NCBI RefSeq assembly: GCF_003111645.1
Contig: NZ_CP022187.1
Location: 1,178,001 to 1,242,000, forward strand
Reading direction: 5' to 3'
DNA from: Parazoarcus communis
Lineage (GTDB): Bacteria > Pseudomonadota > Gammaproteobacteria > Burkholderiales > Rhodocyclaceae
DNA: 64,000 bases
In this document: in pieces, positions 46,091 to 57,600 of the stretch
Layout: every line of letters starts with the position of its first letter
Numbering within the stretch: position 1 is the stretch's first letter
Translations under genes and position numbers: made by a program
The notes under the pieces: model-generated
Seen by the model: only the letters and a program-made list of their open reading frames with translations
What the model was told of the DNA's origin: nothing
Database searches by the model: none

Positions 46091-47227
46091 ATGCGCGACA
46101 CGCCGCCCCTGCCCCCGCTGCTTCACGGACTGTTTCGCGAACTGGTCGCGCGCGGCGTGCCCGTCGGCGTGCGCGACTACCTGGACGGCGTGCGGGCGCT
46201 GCGCGCGGGTTTCGGCCACGGCGACCGTCAATCCCTGCGCAAACTCGCCCTCGCCCTGTGGGCAAGGGATGAGGAAGAGCGACGCCTGATCGACCGCTGG
46301 TTTCTTGCGCTGCCACCTGCACCATCCGCAATCACGGGCGCGCTCGATGCATTCCTGATCGAACATGAACCGTCGCCGGCCGAACGGGCGCCAGCGCCCA
46401 CCCCGCCCGGCTCCACACCCGCAGCAGCCGCTGGTCCGGCTCCCGCCACCGCCGCGCCGGACACGGCCGGCCCGGTGCAGGACGAAGCTGCTCCGCGTGT
46501 GCGCCTGGCCTTTGCCGGGCCGACCGACAGCGGCGGCCTGCCGGTTCCGCGCATGGACGGCGAGCCCCTGCTCGGCGAAGACTACGTGCTGCATCCGCAC
46601 GCCATCATCAACGCCCGCGATCTGGCCGTGCTGTGGCGACGCTTCCGGCGCACCGTGCGCACCGGCCCGCGCACCGAGCTCGACCTCGATGCGACCCTGC
46701 GCGAGCGCTGCCACAAGGGTCTGATCCGGCAACCCGTGCTGCGCGCGCGCCGGCGCAACAACGTGCGCCTGCTGGTGCTCGCAGACGCCAGCGCCAGCAT
46801 GGACCCGTGGCTCCCCTTCCTCGCCACGCTGAACGACGCCCTGCGCCTGGGGCGATTCGCCCGCGCCGAGATCCGCTACTTTTCCAACCTGCCGCGCCGG
46901 CAGTTGTTCCGTACGCGCGAGCTCACCGCACCCGAGCCGCGCGACGCGGTACTCGCACGCCACGCCGGAGCCGCGTTGCTGATCGTGAGCGATGCCGGCA
47001 GCGCACGCGGCTACCTTAACCGCCGCCGCGCCATGCAGACGCAGGACTTTCTCGACACCGCGGCGCGACATTTTTCCGCCTCGGTGTGGCTCAACCCCAT
47101 GCCGCGCGCACGCTGGGCAAATACGACCGCAGCCCTGATCGCCGGCGCGCGCACACCCATGCTGCCACTCGACGCCGACCACCTGCTGCGCGCGATCGAC
47201 ATCCTGCGCGGCAACAAGCAGGCCTGA
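46091..47227 (+). CDS. vWA (CoxE-like) domain protein
   Basis: 378 residues from ATG 46091. An N-terminal helical region (about 1-90) is followed by an Ala/Pro-rich linker (about 95-150) and a C-terminal VWA/CoxE domain. The metal-ion-dependent adhesion site is present as D232-x-S234-x-S236 in LADASASMDPW, and LLIVSDAGSARG provides a later acidic position. It is the standard partner of MoxR and probably links the ATPase to the large effector proteins. The next gene starts two bases after its stop. Confidence 0.88.
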   Translation: MRDTPPLPPLLHGLFRELVARGVPVGVRDYLDGVRALRAGFGHGDRQSLRKLALALWARDEEERRLIDRWFLALPPAPSAITGALDAFLIEHEPSPAERAPAPTPPGSTPAAAAGPAPATAAPDTAGPVQDEAAPRVRLAFAGPTDSGGLPVPRMDGEPLLGEDYVLHPHAIINARDLAVLWRRFRRTVRTGPRTELDLDATLRERCHKGLIRQPVLRARRRNNVRLLVLADASASMDPWLPFLATLNDALRLGRFARAEIRYFSNLPRRQLFRTRELTAPEPRDAVLARHAGAALLIVSDAGSARGYLNRRRAMQTQDFLDTAARHFSASVWLNPMPRARWANTTAALIAGARTPMLPLDADHLLRAIDILRGNKQA

Positions 47228-47229
47228 CC

Positions 47230-50200
47230 ATGCCCTATCCCGCCCATATCGGTCAGCGCCCCCTCGAAGTCCGCGAAGCCTATGCGGCGCTCGAACAGTA
47301 CGCCAGCGATTACGGCGAGGAGGCGCTGCTGCTGTTGATGCACGCATCGATCCCCGAGACGCTGCGCGCCGACCTGCTCGACCTGATCCGGGTGAATTTC
47401 CTGCCCGCCCAGGGCACCGACCGCAGCCTCGAGGCGGACGTCCTGTTTGCCCCGATCACGACCTCGCTGGGCGCGGGTTATTACCGCATCGACCCGCAAG
47501 TGCGCTGGCACTGCATGGCGCTGTTGCGTTCGCGTTACCGGGGGGATGTGCGCCCGCGCCCGCTGCGTGTCGCCGAACTGCTGTGGCGTTACGTCGACGC
47601 GGTCGAAAAACACTCGGGCGGCGCAGTCGACCCCCAGCTGGCTGAGTTTCTCGCCATACAGCGCTGGGTCGCACTCGCCTTCATCAGCCCTGACGGCGCC
47701 GCGCATGCATTTGCCGACGCACTCAGACAGACCGCCAGCGATCCCGTCGCGGCACGCGTGCAACTCGGCGGGCTGGCCGCGGCAATCGAAATGCCGCTGG
47801 CCCGCGAACAGACGCTGCTTGCCTACGCGCGCGGCATGGACGCGCTCGCACGAGGCGACGACACCGCGGGAGCGCGCATCCTCGGCGCCCTCGGCAACGA
47901 GGAAATCCGCGTCGGCAAGGTCGTGCTGCGTCCGCCCGGCGAACTGCTCGCCGAGGCGGGCATCGCGCCTGCCGGACGCATGCCGGAGGACAGCGCCGGC
48001 GGCGCCCGCAGCGAAAACAGGGCAGACCGCCCCACCTGTGTGGTGCTGATCGGCAGCGGTGCCCGCACCGAGCTTGAAACACGCGAGCGCTTCGACGCCG
48101 ACCGCCACTTCGCGCTGATCCGTGCTGCCCTCGACGAAGCTGGCATGGACGCCATCCGCGCGGACGACAGCCTCGCCACCGATGGCGAAGCGCTCTACAC
48201 CCTGTTGCTTGACGCCAACCTGGTGCTGGCAGACCTGTCCACCGCCGACCCGGGTGTCTGCTTCCTGCTCGGGGTGAGCCTTGCCCTGCGTCCGTCGGGC
48301 ACGATGCTGATCGCCGAGGACGGCAGCCCCGACACCGCGCTCGACGCAGCACCCGGCATGCGCACGCCCTACGCACCCATCGCGCCGGGCGATACGGATG
48401 CCGAGGCAAAGTTCGCCGCCATGCTGCGCGCCCTGATCGGGGGCGAAACGGGGCCACTGGCGCGAAGCCCGTTCTATCTCGACAGCCGCCTGCACCCACC
48501 CCGGATGCGCACAAACGACGACCCCTTCGATGCCGACATGGCAGCACCGGACAGCGGCATCTGCCTGATCCTGCGCAATCGCACACCCGACGTGGAAGGC
48601 GGGAACCGCCGCGGCGCAGTGCTGGACGCGGCCACCGCCATTGCCGAAGCATGCGCCTCGGAAGCCGGCCTGCAGGTCTACCGGCCCGACGCCATGAGCA
48701 GCGCGGACGCAACTGATGCGCTGCCGGACCGGCTGGTGGACGCAACGCTGGCGATCATCGACATCAGCAACCCGCAGCCCGACGTAATGCTCCAGCTCGG
48801 GATGCGCCTCGGCCTGCACCCCGCGGCCACCATCGTCATGGCGGCGTCACACACCGCGCTCCCGCTCGTGCTGTCAAAGCTCCCGGTCGTGCGCTACCCG
48901 GCCGAATTCGATGCACGCGCGGGCGATGATCTGCACAAGGACCTGCTCACCGCCATCAAGCGTCAGATCTCCGGACAGGTGCGCATCAGCCCGATCTACG
49001 CCGCGCTGCCAAATCTGCGCCCGCCCAGGCTCCGTGAGGTCTCGAAACCCGAGCGCAGCGACCCGCCGCCCCGCATCTTCATCTCCTACGTCAATGCCTA
49101 CGGCCGCTTCGCCCGCCCGCTCGAACACGCCCTGCTCGAACTCGGCGCCACCGTGGACTGGGACATGAACCTGAAGTCGGGCGACGCCTGGCAGGAAACC
49201 CTGACCCGAATGCTGGACGAGTCCGATGCTGTCGTCTCGGTGGCCGGTCGCGCCACGCAGGAACGTCCGTTCCCGATGGAGGAGATCGCCCGCGCGCTGC
49301 GGCTGCGCAAGCTCCTGATTCCGGTGTTCGTGGAAGCGGTGGATGGCCCGCCCGAACTCATCGAGCGCAAGGCCGCCAACACCGACGCGACCGGCCGGGT
49401 CGTGTATCTCGACGGCTTGCCCGATGCAGCGTTCGAGCAACTGATCGCCACCACCGCACGCAATATCGTCGAGGCCGTAGCCAGCGACCGCAGCAGACGC
49501 GACGCACAGCGCACCACCGAAGACGCCCCCGAATCCGGCGCCGGTTCGCCGTCGAATGGCCGCCTGACCGTGCGCCAGCCTGATCCGGGCACCTTGCAGT
49601 ACATCGACACCACAGTCCGCTCCCGGACGGAATGGCAGGTCCGCTACGACCCCGCACTGCTCGATTCGCTGCTGGCGCAACTGCCATCGGCCACCGATTC
49701 CTTCGACGAACTCGCCCTGGCCCTGGCCCAACTGCTTCTGCCGCAAGATCGTGATCCTCCGCAACCGGGAGACAGCGTGCACCTGACGCTGGATCGCGCT
49801 GCCGCCGCCCTGCCATGGGAGGCGATCCTGGGCCCTCACGAGGGTAAGCGGCAACTGCCTGTCGCCGTCACACGCTCGCTCGACGGCCTGCGGCCACCCA
49901 AGCGCCCCCGCAGCACGAGCGGCCATGCGCTGTTGATCGGCGACCCGGTCAGCACCCAGACCCTGCCCGACATGCCCGAGGGTCTGCCCCCGCTGCAAGG
50001 TGTCCGCAGCGAACTCGGCGCGATCTACGAAACGCTGACGGCGGCCGGCTATACGGTGATGGTGAGCGAGCACGAGAATGCCGACGAGATCATGAAACGG
50101 CTCCATGCGCGTGAGTTCCGGATTCTGGTGATTCTGGGGCGTTCGGTACATGAGTACGCGCTCGACGACGAGCGCATGAAGCGCCCCACCAAACGCCCGA

Positions 50201-50667
50201 TGAAACACGCCCCGAAGGCTCAGGCCGCCGAACATCGCACGAATGGCTTCATCCTCAGTGATGGCATCTTCCTGACTGCGGCCGAAATCAGAAAAATGCG
50301 CGAACCACCACAACTCGTTTTCCTCAATGACCGTCACATGGACGGTCAGACCGGACGCATCGGGGGCATCGGTCAGCATGGCAAGGCAAGCACATCGATG
50401 ACAGCAGAACTCCTCGGAATGGGCGTCGACTGCGTGCTGACCCCGGCCTGGACTGTGGACGACACGGCTTCCGCGTACTGGTCACAGCGTTTCTTCGAGG
50501 ACATCAGCAGGGGCGCAACGCTGGAATCGGCGAGTTTCTCCGCCCGCATCGCGAGCAGCGACCACTTCCCGCTGCAATCGGCCTGGGCGACGTTTCAGGT
50601 CTGGGGCCAACCGGACTTCCGCCTGCCACCGCCCATGCCCTCCGCACAGCGCAATTCGGCCAGCTGA
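47230..50667 (+). CDS. NDT-like x2 / TIR / dead-CHAT multidomain protein
   Basis: 1145 residues. An unrecognised helical N-terminal region (1-~255) is followed by two nucleoside-deoxyribosyltransferase-like domains (about 268-415 with VVLIGSG, IRADDS and LVLADLSTADPGVCFLLG; about 443-590 with LAIIDISNPQPDVMLQLG). Next comes a TIR domain (about 615-750, PRIFISYVNAYGRFARPLE, with Glu in PMEEIARAL). The C-terminal CHAT domain (about 778-1130) has lost its catalytic pair: the His of the usual AHG is R971 (LGRS) and the Cys of NCCH is D1034-R1035 (NDRH). The protein starts two bases after the vWA gene. It is probably a regulatory or scaffolding partner, with the TIR domain as a possible NAD-cleaving effector. 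Confidence 0.8.
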   Translation: MPYPAHIGQRPLEVREAYAALEQYASDYGEEALLLLMHASIPETLRADLLDLIRVNFLPAQGTDRSLEADVLFAPITTSLGAGYYRIDPQVRWHCMALLRSRYRGDVRPRPLRVAELLWRYVDAVEKHSGGAVDPQLAEFLAIQRWVALAFISPDGAAHAFADALRQTASDPVAARVQLGGLAAAIEMPLAREQTLLAYARGMDALARGDDTAGARILGALGNEEIRVGKVVLRPPGELLAEAGIAPAGRMPEDSAGGARSENRADRPTCVVLIGSGARTELETRERFDADRHFALIRAALDEAGMDAIRADDSLATDGEALYTLLLDANLVLADLSTADPGVCFLLGVSLALRPSGTMLIAEDGSPDTALDAAPGMRTPYAPIAPGDTDAEAKFAAMLRALIGGETGPLARSPFYLDSRLHPPRMRTNDDPFDADMAAPDSGICLILRNRTPDVEGGNRRGAVLDAATAIAEACASEAGLQVYRPDAMSSADATDALPDRLVDATLAIIDISNPQPDVMLQLGMRLGLHPAATIVMAASHTALPLVLSKLPVVRYPAEFDARAGDDLHKDLLTAIKRQISGQVRISPIYAALPNLRPPRLREVSKPERSDPPPRIFISYVNAYGRFARPLEHALLELGATVDWDMNLKSGDAWQETLTRMLDESDAVVSVAGRATQERPFPMEEIARALRLRKLLIPVFVEAVDGPPELIERKAANTDATGRVVYLDGLPDAAFEQLIATTARNIVEAVASDRSRRDAQRTTEDAPESGAGSPSNGRLTVRQPDPGTLQYIDTTVRSRTEWQVRYDPALLDSLLAQLPSATDSFDELALALAQLLLPQDRDPPQPGDSVHLTLDRAAAALPWEAILGPHEGKRQLPVAVTRSLDGLRPPKRPRSTSGHALLIGDPVSTQTLPDMPEGLPPLQGVRSELGAIYETLTAAGYTVMVSEHENADEIMKRLHAREFRILVILGRSVHEYALDDERMKRPTKRPMKHAPKAQAAEHRTNGFILSDGIFLTAAEIRKMREPPQLVFLNDRHMDGQTGRIGGIGQHGKASTSMTAELLGMGVDCVLTPAWTVDDTASAYWSQRFFEDISRGATLESASFSARIASSDHFPLQSAWATFQVWGQPDFRLPPPMPSAQRNSAS

Positions 50668-50793
50668 ACCCCTCTCCGGACTGGAATTCGCCGGTGCGGA
50701 ATGCTTGAATGAAAACAGAAAGAACAAATGCAACATGCATCCCGGGACAACCCCACCTGTCGCACGCCGTTCCCACACCTACTGGAGGCTGCC

Positions 50794-51585
50794 ATGTCCA
50801 AGAACGCGCTTTGCATCGGCATCAACGACTACCCAGGTACGCAGAACGACCTGTCCGGCTGCGTCAACGACGCCCACGACTGGTCTAGCGCACTGACTTC
50901 ACGCGGGTTCAGCACGAGGATGCTGCTCGATGCCGACGCCAGCAAATCTGGCATGGTTGCGGCCATCGGCGACATCATCGGCAACGCCTCCCGCAACGAC
51001 AGCGTCGTGATCACCTACTCGGGTCATGGCACCTGGATACCCGACGAGAGCGGTGAAGAACCCGACGGTCGTGACGAAGGGCTGTGCCCGTGGGACATCG
51101 AGCAAGGCGAGGTGTTGCTCGACGACGAGCTTCACGTGCTCCTCGGCAAGCGTGCGCCGGGTGTGCGGGTTGTGATCATCGCCGACAGTTGCCATTCGGG
51201 CTCGGTGACGCGCGGTGACAATTCGGACCTCGATCCCGGCATGCCGCGTGCCCGCTTTCTCCCGCCGCAAGTCTGGATGAGCAGCGACAGGCTGCCGAGC
51301 CGGATGCCAACCAAGATTCTGGGTGGCATCGCACGCAGCGGCGGCGACCTGTTGATCGCCGGCTGCCTCGATACGCAGTACAGCTGGGACACGCGCTTCA
51401 ACGGCCGCCCCAACGGCGCCTTCACCTACTACGCGCTGAAGGCGCTCGCCAACCTGCCCCCAGGCAGCAGCTACGCAAGCTGGTACAGAAGGATCACCCC
51501 CACCTGGCTGCCCACCAGCCAGTTGCCACAGAATCCGCAGATCTTCGGCTCCACGACCGCGCGCGGCTGGAAAGTCTTCGAGTGA
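50794..51585 (+). CDS. Caspase-like (metacaspase) protease
   Basis: 263 residues of the peptidase C14 fold. The catalytic dyad is intact: H78 in TYSGHGTW and C133 in IADSCHSGS. The start MSKNALCIGINDYPGTQNDL with CVNDAHDW is typical of metacaspase-like enzymes, including the acidic S1 residues around DEGLCPWD, which suggest cleavage after basic residues. There is no fused sensor domain, so activity must be controlled by the neighbours. It lies between the two CHAT genes on the same strand. Confidence 0.88.
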   Translation: MSKNALCIGINDYPGTQNDLSGCVNDAHDWSSALTSRGFSTRMLLDADASKSGMVAAIGDIIGNASRNDSVVITYSGHGTWIPDESGEEPDGRDEGLCPWDIEQGEVLLDDELHVLLGKRAPGVRVVIIADSCHSGSVTRGDNSDLDPGMPRARFLPPQVWMSSDRLPSRMPTKILGGIARSGGDLLIAGCLDTQYSWDTRFNGRPNGAFTYYALKALANLPPGSSYASWYRRITPTWLPTSQLPQNPQIFGSTTARGWKVFE

Positions 51586-51662
51586 AAGGGTTCGGGATCA
51601 AGCGACGCCTCCCGACGCAACAGACTTCGCCGGCATGCGCTGTCCGGCCCAAAGGATGAACG

Positions 51663-54600
51663 ATGGCTGACCCGATCACGACCACACGGATTCGCTTCCC
51701 CGTTGCCGCCTCCCGCTCCGAAGCCCCTGGCAGTGCGAACCTGACCCTGCCCGCTGCGCTCACCCGCCCCGCCAGCCGGGGCGACCGTGCGCCCACGCCA
51801 CTGGTGGACAACATCGAAGTGCTGGGCAGCTGGGATCTGGCGCCGGTGCGGCGCAGCGCGGATGCATCGCAGCAGGCCGAGGTCAGTGAGGACACCACGC
51901 TGCTGGCGCTCGAAGCCGCGGATGGCACCACGATCTTCATGCGTACCGACGCGCTGGCCGAGCGTATCGCTCAGGTCCAGCCCGATGCGCTGCTGCCCGA
52001 CGGCAGCATCGACTTCGCCCGCTTTCGCGACCGCGATGCGACCACGCGCGGCCTCGGCGACTGGATCTGGCGCCGCGTCATCGCGCTGCGGCTGAAGCCC
52101 GACGGCATCATCGACCTTGCGCAGGAAAAGGCGCGCGAATGGCTGGGCGACAAGGCCGGCAACGCAGCCATGGAAGTGGCTACGCTGGCAGGCACCAAGG
52201 CCCTGATGTGGGCAATCGAAAGCCAGCTTGCCGACGAACCCGGTCTCTACCACTGGCGCACCGGCGCGGCCCTGCAGCCCACCGACCGCTGCACAGCCGA
52301 CGACGCAAGACTCGCCCCCCTTGCCGCAGGCGGCGCCCCCGCGCTCGTCTTCATCCACGGCACTGCGTCTCACACCCTCGGGGGCTTTGGCGATCTGGTG
52401 TGCAGCCGCGAATGGAAGGCCCTGACCCGCAGCTTTGGCGACCAGGTCTATGGCTACGAGCACCGCACCTTTTCCGAAAGCCCGATCGACAACGCGATCG
52501 CCCTGCTTGAAGTGCTCCCGCCCGGTGCGCGACTCAACCTGGTCACGCATTCGCGCGGCGGCCTCGTGGGCGATCTGCTGTGCCTTGCCCCACCCCCGCC
52601 GGGCGGCACCGACGCAAACCTGGAGCGCCTGATCCGGAGCTATCAGCGCATGCCGCGCACCGATGAGCTCGAAGCCGAAGAAGCAAACCCTGCGCTGCGC
52701 GAAGCCCGACTCGCCTTTGTCACCGACGAACAGGCCAGGCTGCGCCGGCTGGTGAGCCTGCTGCAGCAAAAACGGCCGGTGATCGAGCGCTACGTGCGCG
52801 TTGCCTCACCCGCGCGCGGCACCGCGCTGCTCTCCGACAATCTCGATGTTTTCCTCTCCGGTCTGCTGGCGCTGGTGCGCAAGCTCGGCAGCGTGGCCAT
52901 CGGTGCGGCTGCGGGTGCGCTCGCCACCCCGGCTGCCGGCGAAGCTGCCCGTCGCGCATCGGACAAGGCGCTCAAATGTCTTGCCCGTGTGGTCACCGAG
53001 GTCGCCCAGAACCGTGTCCAGCCCCAGCTCGTGCCCGGCATCGAAGCCATGCTGCCGGAAGCCCCGATGGGCATGCTGCTCGGCAGCGCCGCCAGCGCGC
53101 CCGGCGTGCGCATGGCGGTCATCGCCGGCGACATTGAGGGCGGCAACCTGCTCAAGCGCATCGGCGTAATGTTTACCGACTGGATGTTCTTCGATCAGGC
53201 ACGCAACGACCTCGTGGTGGATACCGCGTCGATGTACGGCGGCGTAGCCCTTGCCGCCAAGGCACGCGCGATCTTCGTGCGCGGCGCGGAGGTGAGCCAT
53301 TTCAGCTATTTCCGCGACGCCACGCTGAACGAAGGCCAACCGCTGCCGCAGGCCTTGCGCGAATGGCTGCAGGCCGGCACGCAGGACGCGCTGCCGCACT
53401 GGAAACCCCTGCTCGAAATCGCCCCCGCGCCGGCCCCGCTGCGCGGGGAGCGCGCAAAGGTGGCGCCGAACTCGCGCCCGGTGGTGGTCTATCTGCCTGG
53501 CATCATGGGCAGCGAACTCACCGCCAATGGCGACAGCGTGTGGCTCAACTTCCTTTCGATGGGCTTCGGCGGGCTCGCACGCATTGCGATCGACAGCGGC
53601 GAGAAGGTCGAGCCCGACGATGTGGTGCGCCTGGCCTACGGCAAGCTCAAGAATCACCTGCACGACCGGCACTACGTCGAGACCTTCACCTACGACTGGC
53701 GCCAGCCACTGAGCACACTCGGTACCCGCTTTGCCGCCTCCCTGAGCGATATCCTGGCGCGTCACCCGGACCAGCCGGTGCGCATCCTCGCGCACAGCAT
53801 GGGCGGCCTGGTGGTGCGCGCCGCGTTCGCGCACGACCCCGGCCTGTGGGAGCGCATCGTCGCCCGCGACGGTGGCCGCCTGGTGATGATGGGCACACCG
53901 AACCACGGCGCTCACCTGATGGTGCAGACCTTGTTCGGCCTGTCGGACACCATCCGCATGCTGGCGCGGCTCGACACCCGTCACGCCATGCCCGAAGTGC
54001 TGAAGATCATCGGCGCCTTCCAGGGCGCGATCAACCTGCTCCCCGCGCCGGACTTCGTGGACACGGGCGGTTACGCCGGCGAGCCGTTCTACCGTGCCGA
54101 CGAATGGGAACGCCTGGCCACCTTCAACAACGACTTCTGGTTCGGCAAGCGCCTGTGCGGCCGGCCCAGCGCCGCCGCGCTCGACGCCACCCACAACATC
54201 TGGAAAGGCCTCGCCGACGCAGCGTGGATGCGGCACAAACCGGAGCGCCTGCACTACGTCTATGGCAAGGCGGACGCCACTCCCTGCGGCCTGATGGAAC
54301 AACGCCGGCCCGATGGCTCCACGCTCAACCTGCTGATCGCCGAGACGCCGTTCGGCGACGGCTCGGTAACCTGGCGCTCGGGCAAGCTGAGCGCGATCCC
54401 CGCGGACAACTGCTGGCTGATGCCGGTCGACCACACCGGCCTCGCGAACACGCCAAAGTACTTCAGCGACATCGACGCCCTGCTGGAGGGCCGGCAGCCC
54501 GCCCTGAAGCGCCTGCCACAGACCCGCGGAGAAGAAGCCACGTCCGCTGCGGTGCGCACACGCCGGGCCGGACCGCCGCCGGGATGGCCGGGCGAAGACG

Positions 54601-57600
54601 AGGCGATACTCAACATCCTCGGCAGTCACCCCGAAGTCGGCGAGGCCCCTGTGCCGAAGGCCACGCTCAAGGTCCGCGTCGCTGCACGCGATCTGCGTTT
54701 CGTCCATGTCCCGGTGCTGTGTGGCCACTACCGCGACGACCCTATCGCCGGCGCCGAATGGGCAATCGACAGTTGCCTGGTCAACGGTGCGCTGACGCAC
54801 CGCAAACAGCTCGGCATCCACTCTGGCGAGCTCGGTGGCGCCACCATCGTGCTGATGCCGAGAAGCATCGAGGAACGCAAACGCCAGACTGGCCGTGGTG
54901 CGGTGGTGGTCGGGCTCGGCCCGATGGGCAAGCTCGGCGCCGCCGGTGTCACCGAGGCGGTACGCGCCGGAGTGCTGCGCTACCTGCTGCACGCCGGTGA
55001 TCGTTACGGGGAGGAATGCGCGCTGCAGCCGGAGCAGGTCTCGGCCACCGCCCCGCTCGCCCTGCCGCTTGCCAGCGTGCTGATCGGCTCGAACTCCGCG
55101 GCCCAGCTGGAAATTGCAGAGTCGGTGAAAGCCGTGGTGCTCGGCGTACTGTTCGCCAACCGCGACTTCAACCGCAGCCGTGCCGCACGCGGCGAGCGCG
55201 AAGTGCGCGTCACCCGACTGGAACTGATCGAACTCTATCTCGACACCGCGATTTCGGCCGCACACGCGGTCAGGAAGCTGGAGCACATGCTGGAGCGCGA
55301 GCTGCAACAGGTCGACACCCAGCTCGAGGCCGCAAGCGAGCTGCACTTCGGCATGGGCATGCGCCAGCGCCTGTATATGGGCAGCGGCGGCTCGTACTGG
55401 CCGAGACTGCAGGTGACCGATGCCGACCGCGACGGCACCGAGTGCGATGAAGACTGCTTTGTGCCGCGAATCTCCAACCCGATCCCGCCCCACATCCTCA
55501 CCCGCATTCTCAAGGTGTATGGCTGCGGCGGAGACCAGCCCGACACGCCGCCGCTCACCGGCTTCGACCTGCCGCCCGACACCCGCCCGGCGCGCAAGCT
55601 GCGCTTCACCTACATGGGCGAGAAGGCACGCGCGGAATCGGTATCGCCGGTGCGCCAGCCGGGCGCGGTCGAAACCCTGATCGATGAAACCCTCGGCAGC
55701 TACGCCAGCACGCAGTACGCGCCGGGCGGCGGCTTTGGCAACACTCTGTTCCAGCTCCTCGTGCCGCTTGAGTTCAAGTCTGCCGCACGCAAGACCGACC
55801 GCCTGATGCTGGTGGTCGACCGCATGACCGCAAACCTGCCGTGGGAGCTGCTCGAAACCGATGGTGCACCGATGGTGCTCAAGACCCGCATGGTGCGCCA
55901 GTTCGTCACCAACGAGTTCCGCCGCGAAGTCATCCGCCCGGACGGCCTCAATGCCTGCGTAATCTCGAATCCCAGCACCGAGGGCTATCACGCGCAGTTC
56001 GGCGGCCCCGACTGGAAGCCCCGCATCGGCGCCGACGGCAAGCCCGAGCCCGACCGCCTCCCCAGCCTGCCGGGCGCGGCCGAAGAAGGCGACGCCATCA
56101 TTGCCGCACTCGAACGCGCGAACTACACGGTAACCCACGCCCCCCCCGACTGTCGCGCCAGCGATGTGTTCACCCGCCTGTTCTCCGGCAGATGGCGCAT
56201 CGTGGTGATCAACGCCCACGGCATCTTTGGCAAGCGCGGACGCGACGGAAGCTACCGCAGCGGCGTGGTGCTGTCAGACGGTCTGCTGCTGTCGGCACGC
56301 GAGATCGATCTGATGGAAACCGTGCCCGAACTGGTCTTCATCAACTGCTGCCATCTTGCCAAGGGTGGCTCGGGCGGCGGACGTCTGGCCGCGGGGCTGT
56401 CGCAGGAGCTGATCAGCATGGGCGTGCGCTGCATCGTCGCGGCCGGATGGGAAGTGCGCGACGACGCCGCAAAGCTGTTCGCCACCCGCTTCTTCGAGCA
56501 GATGCTGGAGCACGGTGCGAGTTTTGGCGACGCCGTCCATCGTGCGCGCAAGGACACGTTCGCGGAATACGGTGACTGCAATACCTGGGGCGCCTACCAG
56601 GCATACGGCGACCCCGACTTCAGGCTTCGTCATGTTCACCGCGAACCCACTGACAACTACCCGCTCACCGCCCCCGAGGAACTCCTCGACTGGCTGGAGC
56701 AACGCCACCTCGACGCACACATCCAGACCGCAAACAGCGTGCGCTTCAGCGACTTGCAACAACGGATCGACGCCCGCTTCGCGGCCCTTCCCGAGGGCTG
56801 GAAGCGCCGTGCCGACGTTCAGCAGGCCCTCGGCCGCCTGCTCGCCGACTACCCGCTCAAGGACAGCTTTGCGGGCGCCCATGCGGCCTACCTGAACGCC
56901 GTTCGCACCGACTCGTCGGACATGAAAGTCCCCTTCTCGGCCATCGAGCAGCTGATCAACCTCGAGAGTCGCGAAGCTGAGCGCCTGTGCAATCCCGGGC
57001 CGGAGCAGGATCTGCAGGCGGCCAGGGCACTCGCCGACAGCGCGGTGCGCCGCGCCCGGGCACTGGCCGCCTTCGCAGCCTGCACCGGCGCGGGAAGCGA
57101 CGTGCCGGGAGCCGCCGACGCCCCCGCCCCGAACATGGAGCGCATGGCCATTACCGGCAGCGCCTACAAACGCCAGGCAATCGTCATGCTGCGCGGTGGC
57201 GCGGCATGGGACGAAATTTCGACGGTGCTGCAGGCTGCGCGCGACGCCTATCAGGCCGGCGAAGGCCAGCCCGGACCTTCGCCCTGGAACCCCTATGCCT
57301 GCATCAACCGCCTGCAACTCGACGCACTCGTGACCCGGCCTTCGAGCAGGCGCGACGACCCAACGCCACTCATCGAAACCTGCCAGCTTGCAGCACGCGG
57401 CAACTTCGAGCTCAGCTACCGGTTCTTCGACGCGGTTGCGAGTGCAGATGCCACCCTGGCCGCGTGGCTGCTGGGCGTGCGACCGGCCGGCGGAAGGAGG
57501 GATCGTCAGCACGACGCTAGCGAACTGTTCGAGGCCTATCGCGCCGCGATGGTGCAGGTTGCCCACTCGCCGCGCGAGCTCGCCTCGGTGCGGGGGCAGA

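Noticed and set aside
52806-56219. 1137-codon open frame on the minus strand inside the giant CHAT gene
   Set aside because: Same GC-bias effect; no domain, start context or neighbour support, and the plus-strand frame has catalytic motifs throughout.
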